From contig CAWCFK010000025.1 in assembly GCA_963794685.1 (NCBI GenBank), positions 1-64,000 of the forward strand: a stretch of 64,000 bases of DNA, given 5' to 3'. This DNA is from CAVTWH01 sp963794685. GTDB lineage: Bacteria > Actinomycetota > Actinomycetes > Mycobacteriales > Micromonosporaceae. The stretch's first letter is position 1; every line of letters starts with the position of its first letter. Positions 17,843 through 26,623 of this stretch are shown in pieces. The position numbers and the translations under genes were made by a program. A model generated the notes under the pieces. The model saw nothing but the letters and a program-made list of their open reading frames with translations. It searched no databases and had not been told where the DNA came from.

Positions 17843-19057
17843 ATGATCGCCGTGAGGATGTGGTGGCGGGCATCCGCCGCTGTTGCGGTGCTCGTGATGG
17901 TCGGGCTGGGTTACCTGCCGCCGTGGGAGCTGACCTGCTGGGCCGCCGTCGGACTGGTGCACGTCGAGATCGCGCTGCGGCTGGTGCACCGGCAGACCCG
18001 GTTGCTGCTGCTCGCCTGCGGCCTGCTCTGGCTGCTCGACGGGTTGGCGCGCGAAGTCCTGCCCGACGGGCTGCTGCTCAGCGTCGTGCGGGACCCGGTC
18101 CTGCTGCACTGCGCCCTCACGGTCGCCACCGGACGGCTCAGTGGCCGGCTGGACCGTACCGTCGCGCTGCTCGGGTACCTGTGCTGGCCGTTGCTCATCA
18201 TCGGTGGCCTGGCGGCCCGGCCGGGGTTGGCCGGGCTGCTCGCCGTGCGGGCCGCGGCGTACCCGGTGATCGGGCCGGCGCTGGTGGCCTTCTTCGTGTA
18301 CCGGCTGATCCGCCAGCGCTCGGCGATGTGGCTGGCGATGATGGCGAACACCACCGCCACCGCGGCTTTCAGCTTTGCCGCCGGCCAGACCTGGGTGGTG
18401 GTGCTGTTCTACCTGGCATCGGCGGCGGTGCCGTTGGCTGTCGGAGCGCAGGCGGCCCGGGTGCGGACCGCGCGGACCATGCTGGCAGCCCGCGACTCCG
18501 AACGGCAGCGCATCGAGCGCGACATCCACGACGGCGTACAGCAGCGGCTGGTCGCCGCGGCCCTGCTGCTCCAACGGGCCCGGCACGGTACGGCGGGCGA
18601 GGAGCTGGTACGCGCCGGCATCGCCCAGCTCGACCTGGCCCTGGGCGAACTGCGGGAGCTGGTGCACGGGATGAACCCCGAGGTACTGCGCCGGCACGGT
18701 CTGGTGTCCGCGATCGGGTCCATCATCGACGGGCAGCAGCTCCCCATCGCCTTCGACAGCCGGATCGACGACGGGTCACTGCCGAGTGACGTCGCGGCGG
18801 CGGCGTACTTTGTCACGGCGGAGGCGGTGGTCAACGCCGCCCGGCACGCCCGCGCCCGGTCGGTCGCGATCGACCTGGCCCGACATCCGGATCGGATGGT
18901 GGTCACCATCTCCGACGACGGGGTGGGCGGTGCCCGGTCGGTACTCGGTGGCGGGCTCGCGGGCCTGCGCGAGCGGGTCCGTGTCGTCGGCGGCGAGCTC
19001 AAGGTGACCAGTCCGACCGGCGGTGGCACCGTCGTCTGCGCCACCCTCCCGCTGTGA
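17843..19057 (+). CDS. Sensor histidine kinase, NarL type
   Basis: A 404-residue membrane kinase. About seven hydrophobic segments occupy residues 1-215. The phosphoacceptor region is RQRIERDIHDGVQQRLVAAA (His of the HDG box), and the ATPase has YFVTAEAVVNAARHARA and LAGLRERVRVVGGEL. The gene ends in GTGA, which overlaps the start of the response regulator, so the two are translationally coupled. Confidence 0.88.
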   Translation: MIAVRMWWRASAAVAVLVMVGLGYLPPWELTCWAAVGLVHVEIALRLVHRQTRLLLLACGLLWLLDGLAREVLPDGLLLSVVRDPVLLHCALTVATGRLSGRLDRTVALLGYLCWPLLIIGGLAARPGLAGLLAVRAAAYPVIGPALVAFFVYRLIRQRSAMWLAMMANTTATAAFSFAAGQTWVVVLFYLASAAVPLAVGAQAARVRTARTMLAARDSERQRIERDIHDGVQQRLVAAALLLQRARHGTAGEELVRAGIAQLDLALGELRELVHGMNPEVLRRHGLVSAIGSIIDGQQLPIAFDSRIDDGSLPSDVAAAAYFVTAEAVVNAARHARARSVAIDLARHPDRMVVTISDDGVGGARSVLGGGLAGLRERVRVVGGELKVTSPTGGGTVVCATLPL

Positions 19058-19743
19058 CTCCCGCCGGGGTGGCCACGGGTGGTTCCGAAGCGACCCGGAT
19101 CGTCGTGGCCGACGACGCGGTACTCGTCCGCACCGGGCTCGTGCATCTGCTGTCCGAGGCCGGCTTCGCCGTGGTGGGTACGGCGCCGGACGCGCCCGGT
19201 CTGCTCCGCCTGGTGGCGCAGCACGAGCCGGACCTGGCGATCGTGGACATCCGGATGCCGCCGACCCACACCGACGAGGGCGTACAGGCGGCGCTGGCGC
19301 TGCGGCGCAGCCACCGTCGGGTCGGCATTCTGCTGCTGTCCCAGTACATCGAGACCGCCGACGTGCTCACCGTGCTGCGCGGCAACGGCGAGCGCGGCAC
19401 CGGCTACCTGTTGAAGGAACGGATCGCCAGCATCGACGCCTTCCTGGCGGACGTCGGCACGGTGGCGGCCGGCGGTACCGTGATCGATCCGCTCGTCGCC
19501 CAGCGGCTGCTGCGCCGCCGCAACCCCACCGGCCTGGACCAGCTCTCCGCCCGGGAACGGGAGATCGTCGCCCAGATGGCCACCGGCCGGTCCAACGCCG
19601 CCATCGCCACCACCCTCGGACTCGGCGAACGTACCGTCGAAGCCCACGTCCGCAGCGTCTTCACCAAGCTCGGCCTGCCACCCGGTCCGGAGGTCAACCG
19701 CCGCGTCCTGGCCGTCCTGTCCCACCTGGCCGCCCGCAGCTAG
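19054..19743 (+). CDS. LuxR/NarL-family response regulator
   Basis: A 229-residue regulator starting at the overlapping GTG. The receiver has IVVADDAVLVRTGLVHLL, LAIVDIRMPPTHTDEG (phosphoacceptor Asp) and YLLKERIASI. The DNA-binding end has LSAREREIVAQMATGRSN and LGERTVEAHVRSVFTKL. It is the partner of the preceding kinase. Confidence 0.9.
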   Translation: MTPAGVATGGSEATRIVVADDAVLVRTGLVHLLSEAGFAVVGTAPDAPGLLRLVAQHEPDLAIVDIRMPPTHTDEGVQAALALRRSHRRVGILLLSQYIETADVLTVLRGNGERGTGYLLKERIASIDAFLADVGTVAAGGTVIDPLVAQRLLRRRNPTGLDQLSAREREIVAQMATGRSNAAIATTLGLGERTVEAHVRSVFTKLGLPPGPEVNRRVLAVLSHLAARS

Positions 19744-19872
19744 CCCGGCCGGTCGTCCTGTTGGCGCGACCGCGCGGGAGTCGGGCGTGACCAGCGCGGG
19801 TGTTGCGGCGTTGGCCATGGCGTCGGCCGCATCCACGGGCCGGTGCCCACCCGTGGCGGAGAGGCCGGTCCG

Positions 19873-20397
19873 GTGCTGACTCGTATCGCAGCGAATATCC
19901 GCGCGCGGCTGCTCATCGCGCGCGACCCGGTCGGCTACGCGCGCCGGATCGGGGTGACGGTCGGCGCGGACTGCCGGCTGCTCGGCGTCGACCAGGGCAC
20001 CTTCGGCAGCGAGCCGTACCTGGTCAGCCTCGGCGATCACGTCACGGTCACCTCGGGGACCCGGTTCGTCACCCACGACGGTGGCGTCTGGGTGCTCCGC
20101 GACCGCTACCCCGACATCGAGGTGATAGGTCGGATCGTGGTGCGCGACAACGTCTTCATCGGGCTCAACGTGGTGGTCCTGCCGAATGTGGAGATCGGCG
20201 CGAACTGCATCGTCGCGGCCGGGGCGGTGGTGACCCGCTCCATCCCGCCGGGCACGGTCGCGGCCGGCGTCCCGGCCCGGCCGGTGAAGACCATTTCCGA
20301 GTACGAGGCGGCGGTACTGCCCCGCGCCCTGCACGTGCGGGGTGCCCCGATGACCCAACGCAGACGGGAGTACGAGCAGGTCGCCGGGCCCGTGTAG
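19873..20397 (+). CDS. Hexapeptide-repeat acyltransferase (LbH fold)
   Basis: A 174-residue protein from the GTG at 19873. It has left-handed beta-helix hexads (VGADCRLLGV, IGLNVVVLPNVEIGANCIVA), the active-site region LGDHVTVTSGTRFVTHDGG and the end loop GAVVTRSIPPGTVAAGVPAR. These are typical of serine- or sugar-acetyltransferases of the DapH/WbbJ kind using acetyl-CoA. The acceptor is unknown. The upstream ATG-like start at 19843 lacks a ribosome site. Confidence 0.75.
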   Translation: MLTRIAANIRARLLIARDPVGYARRIGVTVGADCRLLGVDQGTFGSEPYLVSLGDHVTVTSGTRFVTHDGGVWVLRDRYPDIEVIGRIVVRDNVFIGLNVVVLPNVEIGANCIVAAGAVVTRSIPPGTVAAGVPARPVKTISEYEAAVLPRALHVRGAPMTQRRREYEQVAGPV

Positions 20398-20413
20398 GTC
20401 AGCGCCGGGCGGT

Positions 20414-21403
20414 TCAGTAGCGGGTGCCTTCCGGGGCCGGGATTGCGTCCAGGTCGGCCAGGTCGGCGGCGCTGAGTTGGACGGCTGCCGCGCCCGCGTT
20501 GTCGAGCAGGTACTTCGGGGTCTTCGTACCGGGGATCGGCACCACGTACCGGCCCTGAGCGAGTACCCAGGCCAGTGCGGTCTGGGCCGGGGTGGCTCCG
20601 ATCCGCTCGGCGACCTCCCGCACCCGGCCGACGATGGCCAGGTTGGCGCGCAGGGTGTCCTGCTGGAACCGGGGCAGCCCGCGCCGGAAGTCGTCGGCCG
20701 GCAGGTCGTCGAAGGAGGCGAACCGGCCGGCGAGGAAGCCCCGACCCAGCGGCGAGAACGGCAGGAAGCCGATGCCCTGGCGCTCGCAGTACGGCAGCAC
20801 CTCGGCCAGCGGGTCGCGGGTCCACAGCGACAGCTCGGACTGCACCGAGGTCACCGGGTGGATCGCGTGTGCCCGGCCGATCTCGTCCACGCTCACCTCG
20901 GAGAGCCCGAGGTGGCGGACCTTGCCGGCGGTCACCGCCTCGGCCAGCGCACCCCAGGACTCCTCCAGCGGCACCTGCGGGTCGACCCGGTGCAGTTGGT
21001 AGAGGTCGACGTGGTCGGTGCCCAGCCGGCGCAGGCTGGCGTCGATCGAGGCGCGGATGTGCTCGGGTCGGCCGTCACGTCGAGCGCCGGGCGCGTTGCC
21101 ACCGGGGCCGGCGACGGCGGTCGCGACCGGGTCGGTGACCAGGCCGACCTTGGTGGCCAGCACGGCCCGGTCGCGCCGGTCGCCGGCCAGCGCGCGGCCG
21201 ACGAGTTCCTCGTTGCTGTACGGGCCGTACACGTCGGCGGTGTCGATCAGCGTCATCCCGAGGTCGAGTGCCTGGTGGATGACCGCGATCGAGGTGGCGT
21301 CGTCGCGCGCGGCGCCCTGGTCGTAAGCGTGGGTCATGCCCATGCAGCCCAGGCCGGTGACGCCGACGGTCGGCCCGGCGGTGCCGAGTGTTGTGGTGCG
21401 CAT
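20414..21403 (-). CDS. Aldo/keto reductase
   Basis: A 329-residue TIM-barrel NADPH oxidoreductase starting at the ATG of 21401-21403. It has GLGCMGMTHAYDQG, LIDTADVYGPYSNEELVG (catalytic Asp and Tyr), DLYQLHRVDPQVPLEE (catalytic His) and VPIPGTKTPKYLLDN (NADP site). The length matches AKR13-like family members. It could serve general detoxification or a tailoring step; nothing links it to the cluster further right. Confidence 0.85.
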   Translation of the reverse strand: MRTTTLGTAGPTVGVTGLGCMGMTHAYDQGAARDDATSIAVIHQALDLGMTLIDTADVYGPYSNEELVGRALAGDRRDRAVLATKVGLVTDPVATAVAGPGGNAPGARRDGRPEHIRASIDASLRRLGTDHVDLYQLHRVDPQVPLEESWGALAEAVTAGKVRHLGLSEVSVDEIGRAHAIHPVTSVQSELSLWTRDPLAEVLPYCERQGIGFLPFSPLGRGFLAGRFASFDDLPADDFRRGLPRFQQDTLRANLAIVGRVREVAERIGATPAQTALAWVLAQGRYVVPIPGTKTPKYLLDNAGAAAVQLSAADLADLDAIPAPEGTRY

Positions 21404-21550
21404 GTCTACCTCGCTTGTCCCGGATACGGCGGCCGGGAGCAATCTTCCTCCCCGACGCCGCGGCGTGACCGGCGGCCGGGGACGTCGGGCGGCCCCGCCC
21501 CGCTGACCGGCTACCGGCCAGCGGGGCGGCGCAACTCAGCCTGTCGCGAC

Positions 21551-22588
21551 TCAGCCGGCCTTGCGGGCGACGAAGAGGACGTCGTGGTTGATGGTGTGCA
21601 GTGGGAAGGACTCGGTGGTGGTGAAGCCGGCCGCGGTGGCCCAGGCGGTGATGTCGGCCACGGTGTACTCGCCGCCGTGCTCGCGGACCAGGCCGACGTT
21701 GAGGCTCTGCAGCAGCTTGCGGGCGTCGCGCCGGTCGGCGTCGATCATCTGGTCGTACACCATCAGCGCGCCGCCCGGGGCGAGCGCGTCGAAGCAGCGC
21801 TGGATCAACTGCTGGCGCTGTTCGGGTCCCCAGTCGTGCAGGACGTGACCGAGCAGCAGCACGTCGGTGGCCGGGTAGGCGTCGGCGAAGAAGTCGCCGA
21901 CGTGGAACAGCACGTTCTCGGCCATCCCGAGGCGCTCCATGTGCTCGTCGAAGAGCGGCCGGACGCCGGGCAGGTCGAACACCCCACCGGTCAGGTGCGG
22001 CTGGGCCAGGACGAGGCCGGCGGCCACGTTGCCACGCGCGCCGCCGAGGTCGATGAACGAACGGAACTGCGACCAGTCGTAGACCCGGGCGATCTCGTCG
22101 GCGACGAACGCGTTGTTGGCGTCCATGTGTTCCATGAACCGACGGGCCAGATCGAGATTCTGGTACGTCTGGGCAAACGCGTTCTTCCCGGCCACCTTGG
22201 ACTTGGCCTGCCCGTCGCGCAGCGCCTGCGTGAGCTGGCCCCACATGGCGAAGTTGTGGGTGGCCGCCCGGTGTACGCCGCCGCCGACGAAGATGCCTTC
22301 GCCCTCGACCAGGTGGTGTTCGGTGCCGGCGGCGTTGGCGTAGGCGTCGCCGTCGCGTTCGAGCAGGCCGAGCGCGACGAGCGAGTCGAGGAAGTCGCGG
22401 GCCAGCCGGGGGTGCAGGGCGCAGCCGGTGACGATGCTGTCCAGGGTGGCCGGGCCGTTCGCCAGGTGGGTGAAGATGCCCAGTTCGAACGCGCTGTGCA
22501 GGGCGCACGATCCGGTGTACGCGGTGTTCAGGTCGATGATGCTGCGGGTGGTTTCGACGACGCTTCCGACGTCTGCGAGCTGCGTCAC
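21551..22588 (-). CDS. O-methyltransferase, AdoMet-dependent (PF00891 type)
   Basis: A 345-residue enzyme from the GTG at 22586-22588, preceded by GAGGAG. An N-terminal winged-helix dimerisation domain (ALHSAFELGIFTHLANGP) is followed by the SAM domain: FIDLGGARGNVAAGLVLAQP, VFDLPGVRPLFDEH, VGDFFADAYPATDVLLLGHV, LHDWGPEQ (catalytic His region) and EYTVADITAWATAAGF. It is of the family of antibiotic O- and C-methyltransferases. Its gene lies about 0.8 kb left of the biosynthetic regulator gene and may belong to the cluster. Confidence 0.85.
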   Translation of the reverse strand: MTQLADVGSVVETTRSIIDLNTAYTGSCALHSAFELGIFTHLANGPATLDSIVTGCALHPRLARDFLDSLVALGLLERDGDAYANAAGTEHHLVEGEGIFVGGGVHRAATHNFAMWGQLTQALRDGQAKSKVAGKNAFAQTYQNLDLARRFMEHMDANNAFVADEIARVYDWSQFRSFIDLGGARGNVAAGLVLAQPHLTGGVFDLPGVRPLFDEHMERLGMAENVLFHVGDFFADAYPATDVLLLGHVLHDWGPEQRQQLIQRCFDALAPGGALMVYDQMIDADRRDARKLLQSLNVGLVREHGGEYTVADITAWATAAGFTTTESFPLHTINHDVLFVARKAG

Positions 22589-22886
22589 GGAGTCTCCTCG
22601 GGTACGGGTGCGCGGGTCGTGTCCCGCGGGAGCGGGCCGTCCGCGGCAAAGGCTAGAAACGCCCACTGGTGTCCGACTCGAAGCCGCGTCGCGGGCCAGC
22701 CGGGACTTGCTCGGCGGCCTGCCCAGGTTGCCTTCCCGGCATGGGCGTCGTAGGTGGTCCGCGTGGCGGGTCGCCGAGGTGGTGGGGCCGCCGGGATGAT
22801 GCCGAGGGTGGCAAGTGCCCAATTCGCCTGACATGAGATGGAGCGTCGATCATGCGACGCTTTCGGCATACCGAGGAGGTGTCGAG

Positions 22887-23216
22887 ATGCGACGACTGGC
22901 AGCTGTCGGAATGGCGATGGTCCTGGCCCTTGCGCTGACCGCCTGCGAGCCCGAGGACGGGGTCACGCCGGCCGCGACGAAGGGGCAGAAGGTGACCGTG
23001 CCCGACGTGGTCGGCCAGCGGTTGAGCGATGCCGGGGCGGCCATGCTGAAGGTCGGGCTGACCCATGTGGACTCCCACGACGCCACCGACCAGCACCGGG
23101 CGGTGCTCAACGGGAACAAGTGGGTGGTGGTCAGCCAGCAGCCGAAGGCTGGCGACGTGGTGACCGGCAATGTCAAGGTGACGCTGGCCGTCAAAAGGCC
23201 CTCGGAGGTGAAGTAG
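22887..23216 (+). CDS. PASTA-domain lipoprotein
   Basis: A 109-residue lipoprotein. The ATG at 22887 follows GAGGAGG. The leader MRRLAAVGMAMVLALALTAC ends in a lipobox with Cys20. The rest is one PASTA domain (VTVPDVVGQRLSDAGAAM, then VVSQQPKAGDVVTGNVKVTL), a fold that in kinases and penicillin-binding proteins senses peptidoglycan fragments. Function unknown. Confidence 0.8.
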   Translation: MRRLAAVGMAMVLALALTACEPEDGVTPAATKGQKVTVPDVVGQRLSDAGAAMLKVGLTHVDSHDATDQHRAVLNGNKWVVVSQQPKAGDVVTGNVKVTLAVKRPSEVK

Positions 23217-23292
23217 TCCGGCGCCGGTGCCCTGGTGGAGCGGGTCTGGAGGCGCATCGGCCCCGGTGGACGTTTGCTTCCGGATTAACTAC

Positions 23293-23313
23293 AGTAAACC
23301 AAGCGAGTAAACC
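23293..23313. promoter_or_regulatory. AGTAAACC direct repeat upstream of XRE-TPR gene
   Basis: Two perfect copies of AGTAAACC start 13 bp apart in an AT-richer island 68 bp before the XRE-TPR start codon. This may be an operator for that regulator or another. The related octamer CAGTAAAC also occurs inside the palindrome at 42665-42682 on the minus strand. Confidence 0.45.
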
Positions 23314-23380
23314 CTCCGTTCCGTGGCAGCTCGCTTGTCATGGCTCGTACTGCCCGGACCACCCTCTGGGGGCGATCGAA

Positions 23381-24736
23381 ATGACTGGGTCCATTGGAGA
23401 CCGGCTCCGCCAACTGCGGGTCGAGCGTGGCCTCAGCCAGGCCGACCTGGCCCGTGACATCGTGTCAGCCAGCTATGTCTCGCTGATCGAGGCGGGCAAG
23501 CGGCTACCCGATCACGCGGTCCTCGTCGAGTTGGCGAACCGGCTGAAGACTTCGCCCGAGTTCCTGGCCGACGGCGTGGATCACGCGGTCCTCGGCGAGA
23601 AGCGGCTGGCCCTGCAGTACGCCGAGCTGGCGCTGGCCAGTGGCAATCTGGACGACGCGCTCACCCAGTTCCGTAAGCACACCTCGGACAGTGTCTCGGC
23701 GATCCGGGTGGCGGCGTGGTGGGGGCTGGCCCGGGTGCAGGAGTCGCTGGACAACCTGGAGGACGCCATCGCCACCGTGGAGTCGCTGCTGAGCGACCCC
23801 CGGGTGGACGAGGTTCCCGAGCCGGGCCGGTTGGCCCTGGAGAACAACCTGTGCTGGCTGTACCGGGAGGCCGGCGATGTCGACCACGCGATCACGCTGG
23901 GCCAGGCCGCCCTGTCCCGGGCGCACGAGCTGGGCCTGGGCGGCACCGAGGATGAGATGCGGCTGGCCACCACCGTGGTGGGCTGCTTCTGGGAGCGCGG
24001 TGACCTGACCCGGGCGCACCTGCTGATCCAGGACGTGATCCGGCGCGCTGAACACCACGGCTCGCACCAGGCTCGCGGCTCGGCGTACTGGAACGCGAGC
24101 ATGGTGGCCGACAGCATGGGCCAGTTGGCGCTGGCTATCCAGTTCGCCGAGCGGGCGCTGGCGTTGCTCGGCGAGGACGGCCACGACTACTCCATTGCCC
24201 AGATCCGGATCGTGCTGGCCTCGATGCTGGTCCGCGGGGACACCGCCGACCTGCAGCGGGCCGAGGAGATCCTGACCCGCTCCCTGGACCTGATGACCCA
24301 CCTGGGCATCCAGCGGGAGATCGTCAAGTGCGAGTCCGAGTTGGCGCTGGTGCACCTGCTGCAGGGCCGGCTGGTCACCGCGGCGCAGTTCGCCAGCCGG
24401 GTGATCGAGCGGCTCGACCTGGACAATCCGGTGGAGCTGGTCCGGGCCCGGCTGGTGTACGCGCAGACCCTCGCCGCAGCCGGTGACGTCACCGGTGGTC
24501 GCGAGCAGGTACGCCAGGCGTATCCGGCGATTGAGGGGCTGCGGGGGCGCCGGGCCCGGGCGCAGCTGTGGCGGGACACCGCCGATGTGCTGGACGCCCT
24601 GGGCCACCGGGACGAGGCGCTGGTGGCGTACCGCAAGGCGGCCGACAGCCTGAGCCTGGCCGCCACGCCGACCGCGCCGGCGCTGGCCCGCCCCGCCCGG
24701 TCGGCGCGCACGGGCGACACCGCCCGGGTCAACTGA
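23381..24736 (+). CDS. XRE-family regulator with TPR domain
   Basis: A 451-residue protein. The N-terminal helix-turn-helix is IGDRLRQLRVERGLSQADLA with VSASYVSLIEAGKRLP (residues 5-60). The remaining part is a helical TPR superstructure (repeated WGLARVQESLDNLEDAI, NLCWLYREAGDVDHAI and AYWNASMVADSMGQLALA units). Such regulators occur inside antibiotic clusters and in peptide-sensing systems of Gram-positives, where the TPR part binds a peptide or protein ligand. It is the first gene on the left side of the biosynthetic region. The start ATG at 23381 lacks a strong ribosome site, and the longer frame upstream overlaps the lipoprotein. Confidence 0.8.
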   Translation: MTGSIGDRLRQLRVERGLSQADLARDIVSASYVSLIEAGKRLPDHAVLVELANRLKTSPEFLADGVDHAVLGEKRLALQYAELALASGNLDDALTQFRKHTSDSVSAIRVAAWWGLARVQESLDNLEDAIATVESLLSDPRVDEVPEPGRLALENNLCWLYREAGDVDHAITLGQAALSRAHELGLGGTEDEMRLATTVVGCFWERGDLTRAHLLIQDVIRRAEHHGSHQARGSAYWNASMVADSMGQLALAIQFAERALALLGEDGHDYSIAQIRIVLASMLVRGDTADLQRAEEILTRSLDLMTHLGIQREIVKCESELALVHLLQGRLVTAAQFASRVIERLDLDNPVELVRARLVYAQTLAAAGDVTGGREQVRQAYPAIEGLRGRRARAQLWRDTADVLDALGHRDEALVAYRKAADSLSLAATPTAPALARPARSARTGDTARVN

Positions 24737-24807
24737 CGGCGCACCGCGCCAACTTCCTTTTTGGACTGTGCCCGTACTTTGCGCTGACCATTGTCATGAC
24801 TGATGTA

Positions 24808-24822
24808 TTGACAGTTAGTCAT
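24808..24822 (+). promoter_or_regulatory. TTGACAGTTAGTCAT promoter box
   Basis: A TTGACA hexamer that fits a -35 element; a TAGTAT-like -10 candidate follows 19 bp later. The 15-mer differs by one base from 28278-28292. CAGTTAG is repeated at 24812 and 24829. It lies about 50 bp before the kinase start, so it is the likely promoter or operator of that gene pair. Confidence 0.5.
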
Positions 24823-24871
24823 CAATGTCAGTTAGTATCAGAGTCCAGTCGGGCCGCAAAGGAGGCGTCGG

Positions 24872-25991
24872 GTGGACGGGGCGATAAGAGTGCAGGTGGT
24901 CGCCGCTGATCGCGCGCGGCGGGCCGGTCTTGCCGGCGCCCTGCGCCGACACGGCGACCTTGACCTGGTGGCAACCGCCGACAGCCCGTGGGCCGGCCGC
25001 GCCCACCGGGTCGACGTGCTGGTCGTCGACCGGAGCCTGACCGACGACGCGGCCTGGTTCGCCAGCCTGGAAAGGATCGCGGCGACCGGCCCGGTGGTCG
25101 TCGCGGGGAACGCGGCGGATCGGGCCGACGTCTGGCTGGCTCGCGGCTGTGGCGCCGGTGGTTACGCCGCGACCCTGGCGGAGCTGGCCGACGCGGTACG
25201 CGCCGTGGCGGGCGGCGGCGAGCAGTGGCCGGCCGGCCTCGGCCCGGCCCCCGACTGGTGCACGGGTACCCCCATCGAGCGGTTCGGCGGCTTCGTCCGG
25301 GCCCGGGAGCGGGCCAGGTACGCCCGGTTGGTGCACGACAACCTGCTCCAGGTGCTCGACGCGCTGACCCTCGCGCCGATCGGTGACGTGGCGCAGATGC
25401 GGGCGTTGCTGCGGGCCGAGGCGGGCCGGCTACGGGCCACCCTGCAGGAGCCGTCCGGCACCGGTGAGGTGGCGCTGCGGCCCGCCCTGGCGGCCATGGT
25501 CGAGCAGTTCCGGACCGGCCCGCTCGAAGTGGAGTACGTGCCGCCGCCGCACCGGCTGCGCCTTGCCGCGCCGGTGGCGACGGCGCTGGTGGCGGCCACC
25601 GGCGAGGTGCTGCGCAACGTGGTACGGCACGCCGGTACCCGCTGGGCCCGGGTGACCGTGGCGCCGGTGCCTGCCGGCGTGAGCGTGACCATTGTGGACT
25701 TCGGCCGGGGCTTCGATCCGCAGGCGGCGACCGGCCGCTTCGGGCTGCGGGAATCGGTGCTGGCCGCCGTCCGGCAGGTCGGCGGAGCAGCCGAGGTACG
25801 CACCGCGGCCGGCGCCGGGGACCACGGTGACACTCACCGTGCCGTGCCACACCCGACCGCAGTGGCCGGCGACCACACCCGTCCCGGCCGCCGAACGCAG
25901 CGAGTCAGCGGCGCTGTCGGCGGTACCGGGCACGGCCAAGGGGAGGAGACCGACGTGGTACGGGTGGCGATCGTTGACGATCATCCGGTGA
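24872..25991 (+). CDS. Soluble histidine kinase with receiver-like N-terminus, frameshifted
   Basis: Starts at GTG after AAAGGAGG. Residues 1-115 resemble a degenerate receiver domain (VQVVAADRARRAGL, VDVLVVDRSLTDD). The dimerisation box is RYARLVHDNLLQVLDAL and the ATPase has EVLRNVVRHAGTRWARV and GRFGLRESVLAAVRQVGG. The expected last strand (GAGTTVTLTVP) is out of frame: at 25817-25820 a run of four G reads as one G too many. With three, the kinase ends at 25991. In the sequence as given, the frame instead runs on into the downstream regulator, as a 551-residue protein. No membrane segment was seen, so it would sense a cytosolic signal. Confidence 0.7.
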
Positions 25992-26527
25992 CCCTCTGGG
26001 GTATCCGGAGCGCGCTGGAGACATCGCCGCGGATCGAGGTGGTGACGGCGGCGCTGGCCGCGGACGAACTGCGCCCGACGGAGATCGACGTCGTCCTGCT
26101 CGACCTGCACCTCGACGGTGACCTGCCATGTATCCGGCTGATCGCCGACCTGGCCGCGCGTACCAGGGTGGTGGCGGTGTCCGCGTCCACCCGGCCGGAG
26201 TGCGTCAGTGACGCGCTCGCCGCCGGGGCGCGGGCGTTCCTGCCCAAGAGCAGCACGGTGGAGCGGTTCGTGGAGACCGTGCTACGGGTGGCGGCGGGCG
26301 AGGTGCTGGCGCCGCCGGCCCCGGCCGAACCGGCCCCCGGGCTGTCTCCCCGCGAGTACGCGGTGCTCACCCAGATCGCCTCGGGGCTGACGCACGACCA
26401 GATCGCCCGCCGGCTGGGGATCAGCCGGCACACCGTGGACACCTACGTCAAACGGGTCCGCACCAAGCTCAACGTGGGCAACAAGGCCGAGCTGACCCGC
26501 GCGGCGCTGACCGTCCAGCGGCCGTGA
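25955..26527 (+). CDS. LuxR/NarL-family response regulator
   Basis: A 190-residue regulator from the GTG at 25955, preceded by GGGAGGAG at six bases. The receiver has VRVAIVDDHPVTLWGIRSAL, VVLLDLHLDGDLPC (phosphoacceptor Asp) and AFLPKSSTVERF. The C-terminal helix-turn-helix is LSPREYAVLTQIASGLTHDQ with ISRHTVDTYVKRVRTKL. The independent ribosome site argues that it is made as a separate protein and that the apparent kinase-regulator fusion is a frame artefact. Confidence 0.82.
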   Translation: MVRVAIVDDHPVTLWGIRSALETSPRIEVVTAALAADELRPTEIDVVLLDLHLDGDLPCIRLIADLAARTRVVAVSASTRPECVSDALAAGARAFLPKSSTVERFVETVLRVAAGEVLAPPAPAEPAPGLSPREYAVLTQIASGLTHDQIARRLGISRHTVDTYVKRVRTKLNVGNKAELTRAALTVQRP

Positions 26528-26623
26528 CTCGCTGGTCATGACGGGCCCGTCACGACGCTACGGCCGGCACGGGTCAGTCACGATGCTGTCGCCCGCCGGC
26601 GCGGGACGGTCGGCACGGCGGTG

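Noticed and set aside
16105..18789. A long plus-strand open frame (894 codons) opposite the metalloprotease gene
   Set aside because: Its translation is a His/Val/Gly-rich shadow of the minus-strand genes 15387-17742 and of the kinase in another frame; no ribosome site or family motif.
20477..22753. A 758-codon plus-strand frame opposite the aldo/keto reductase and methyltransferase
   Set aside because: Antisense shadow caused by high third-position GC; both minus-strand genes have full family motifs.
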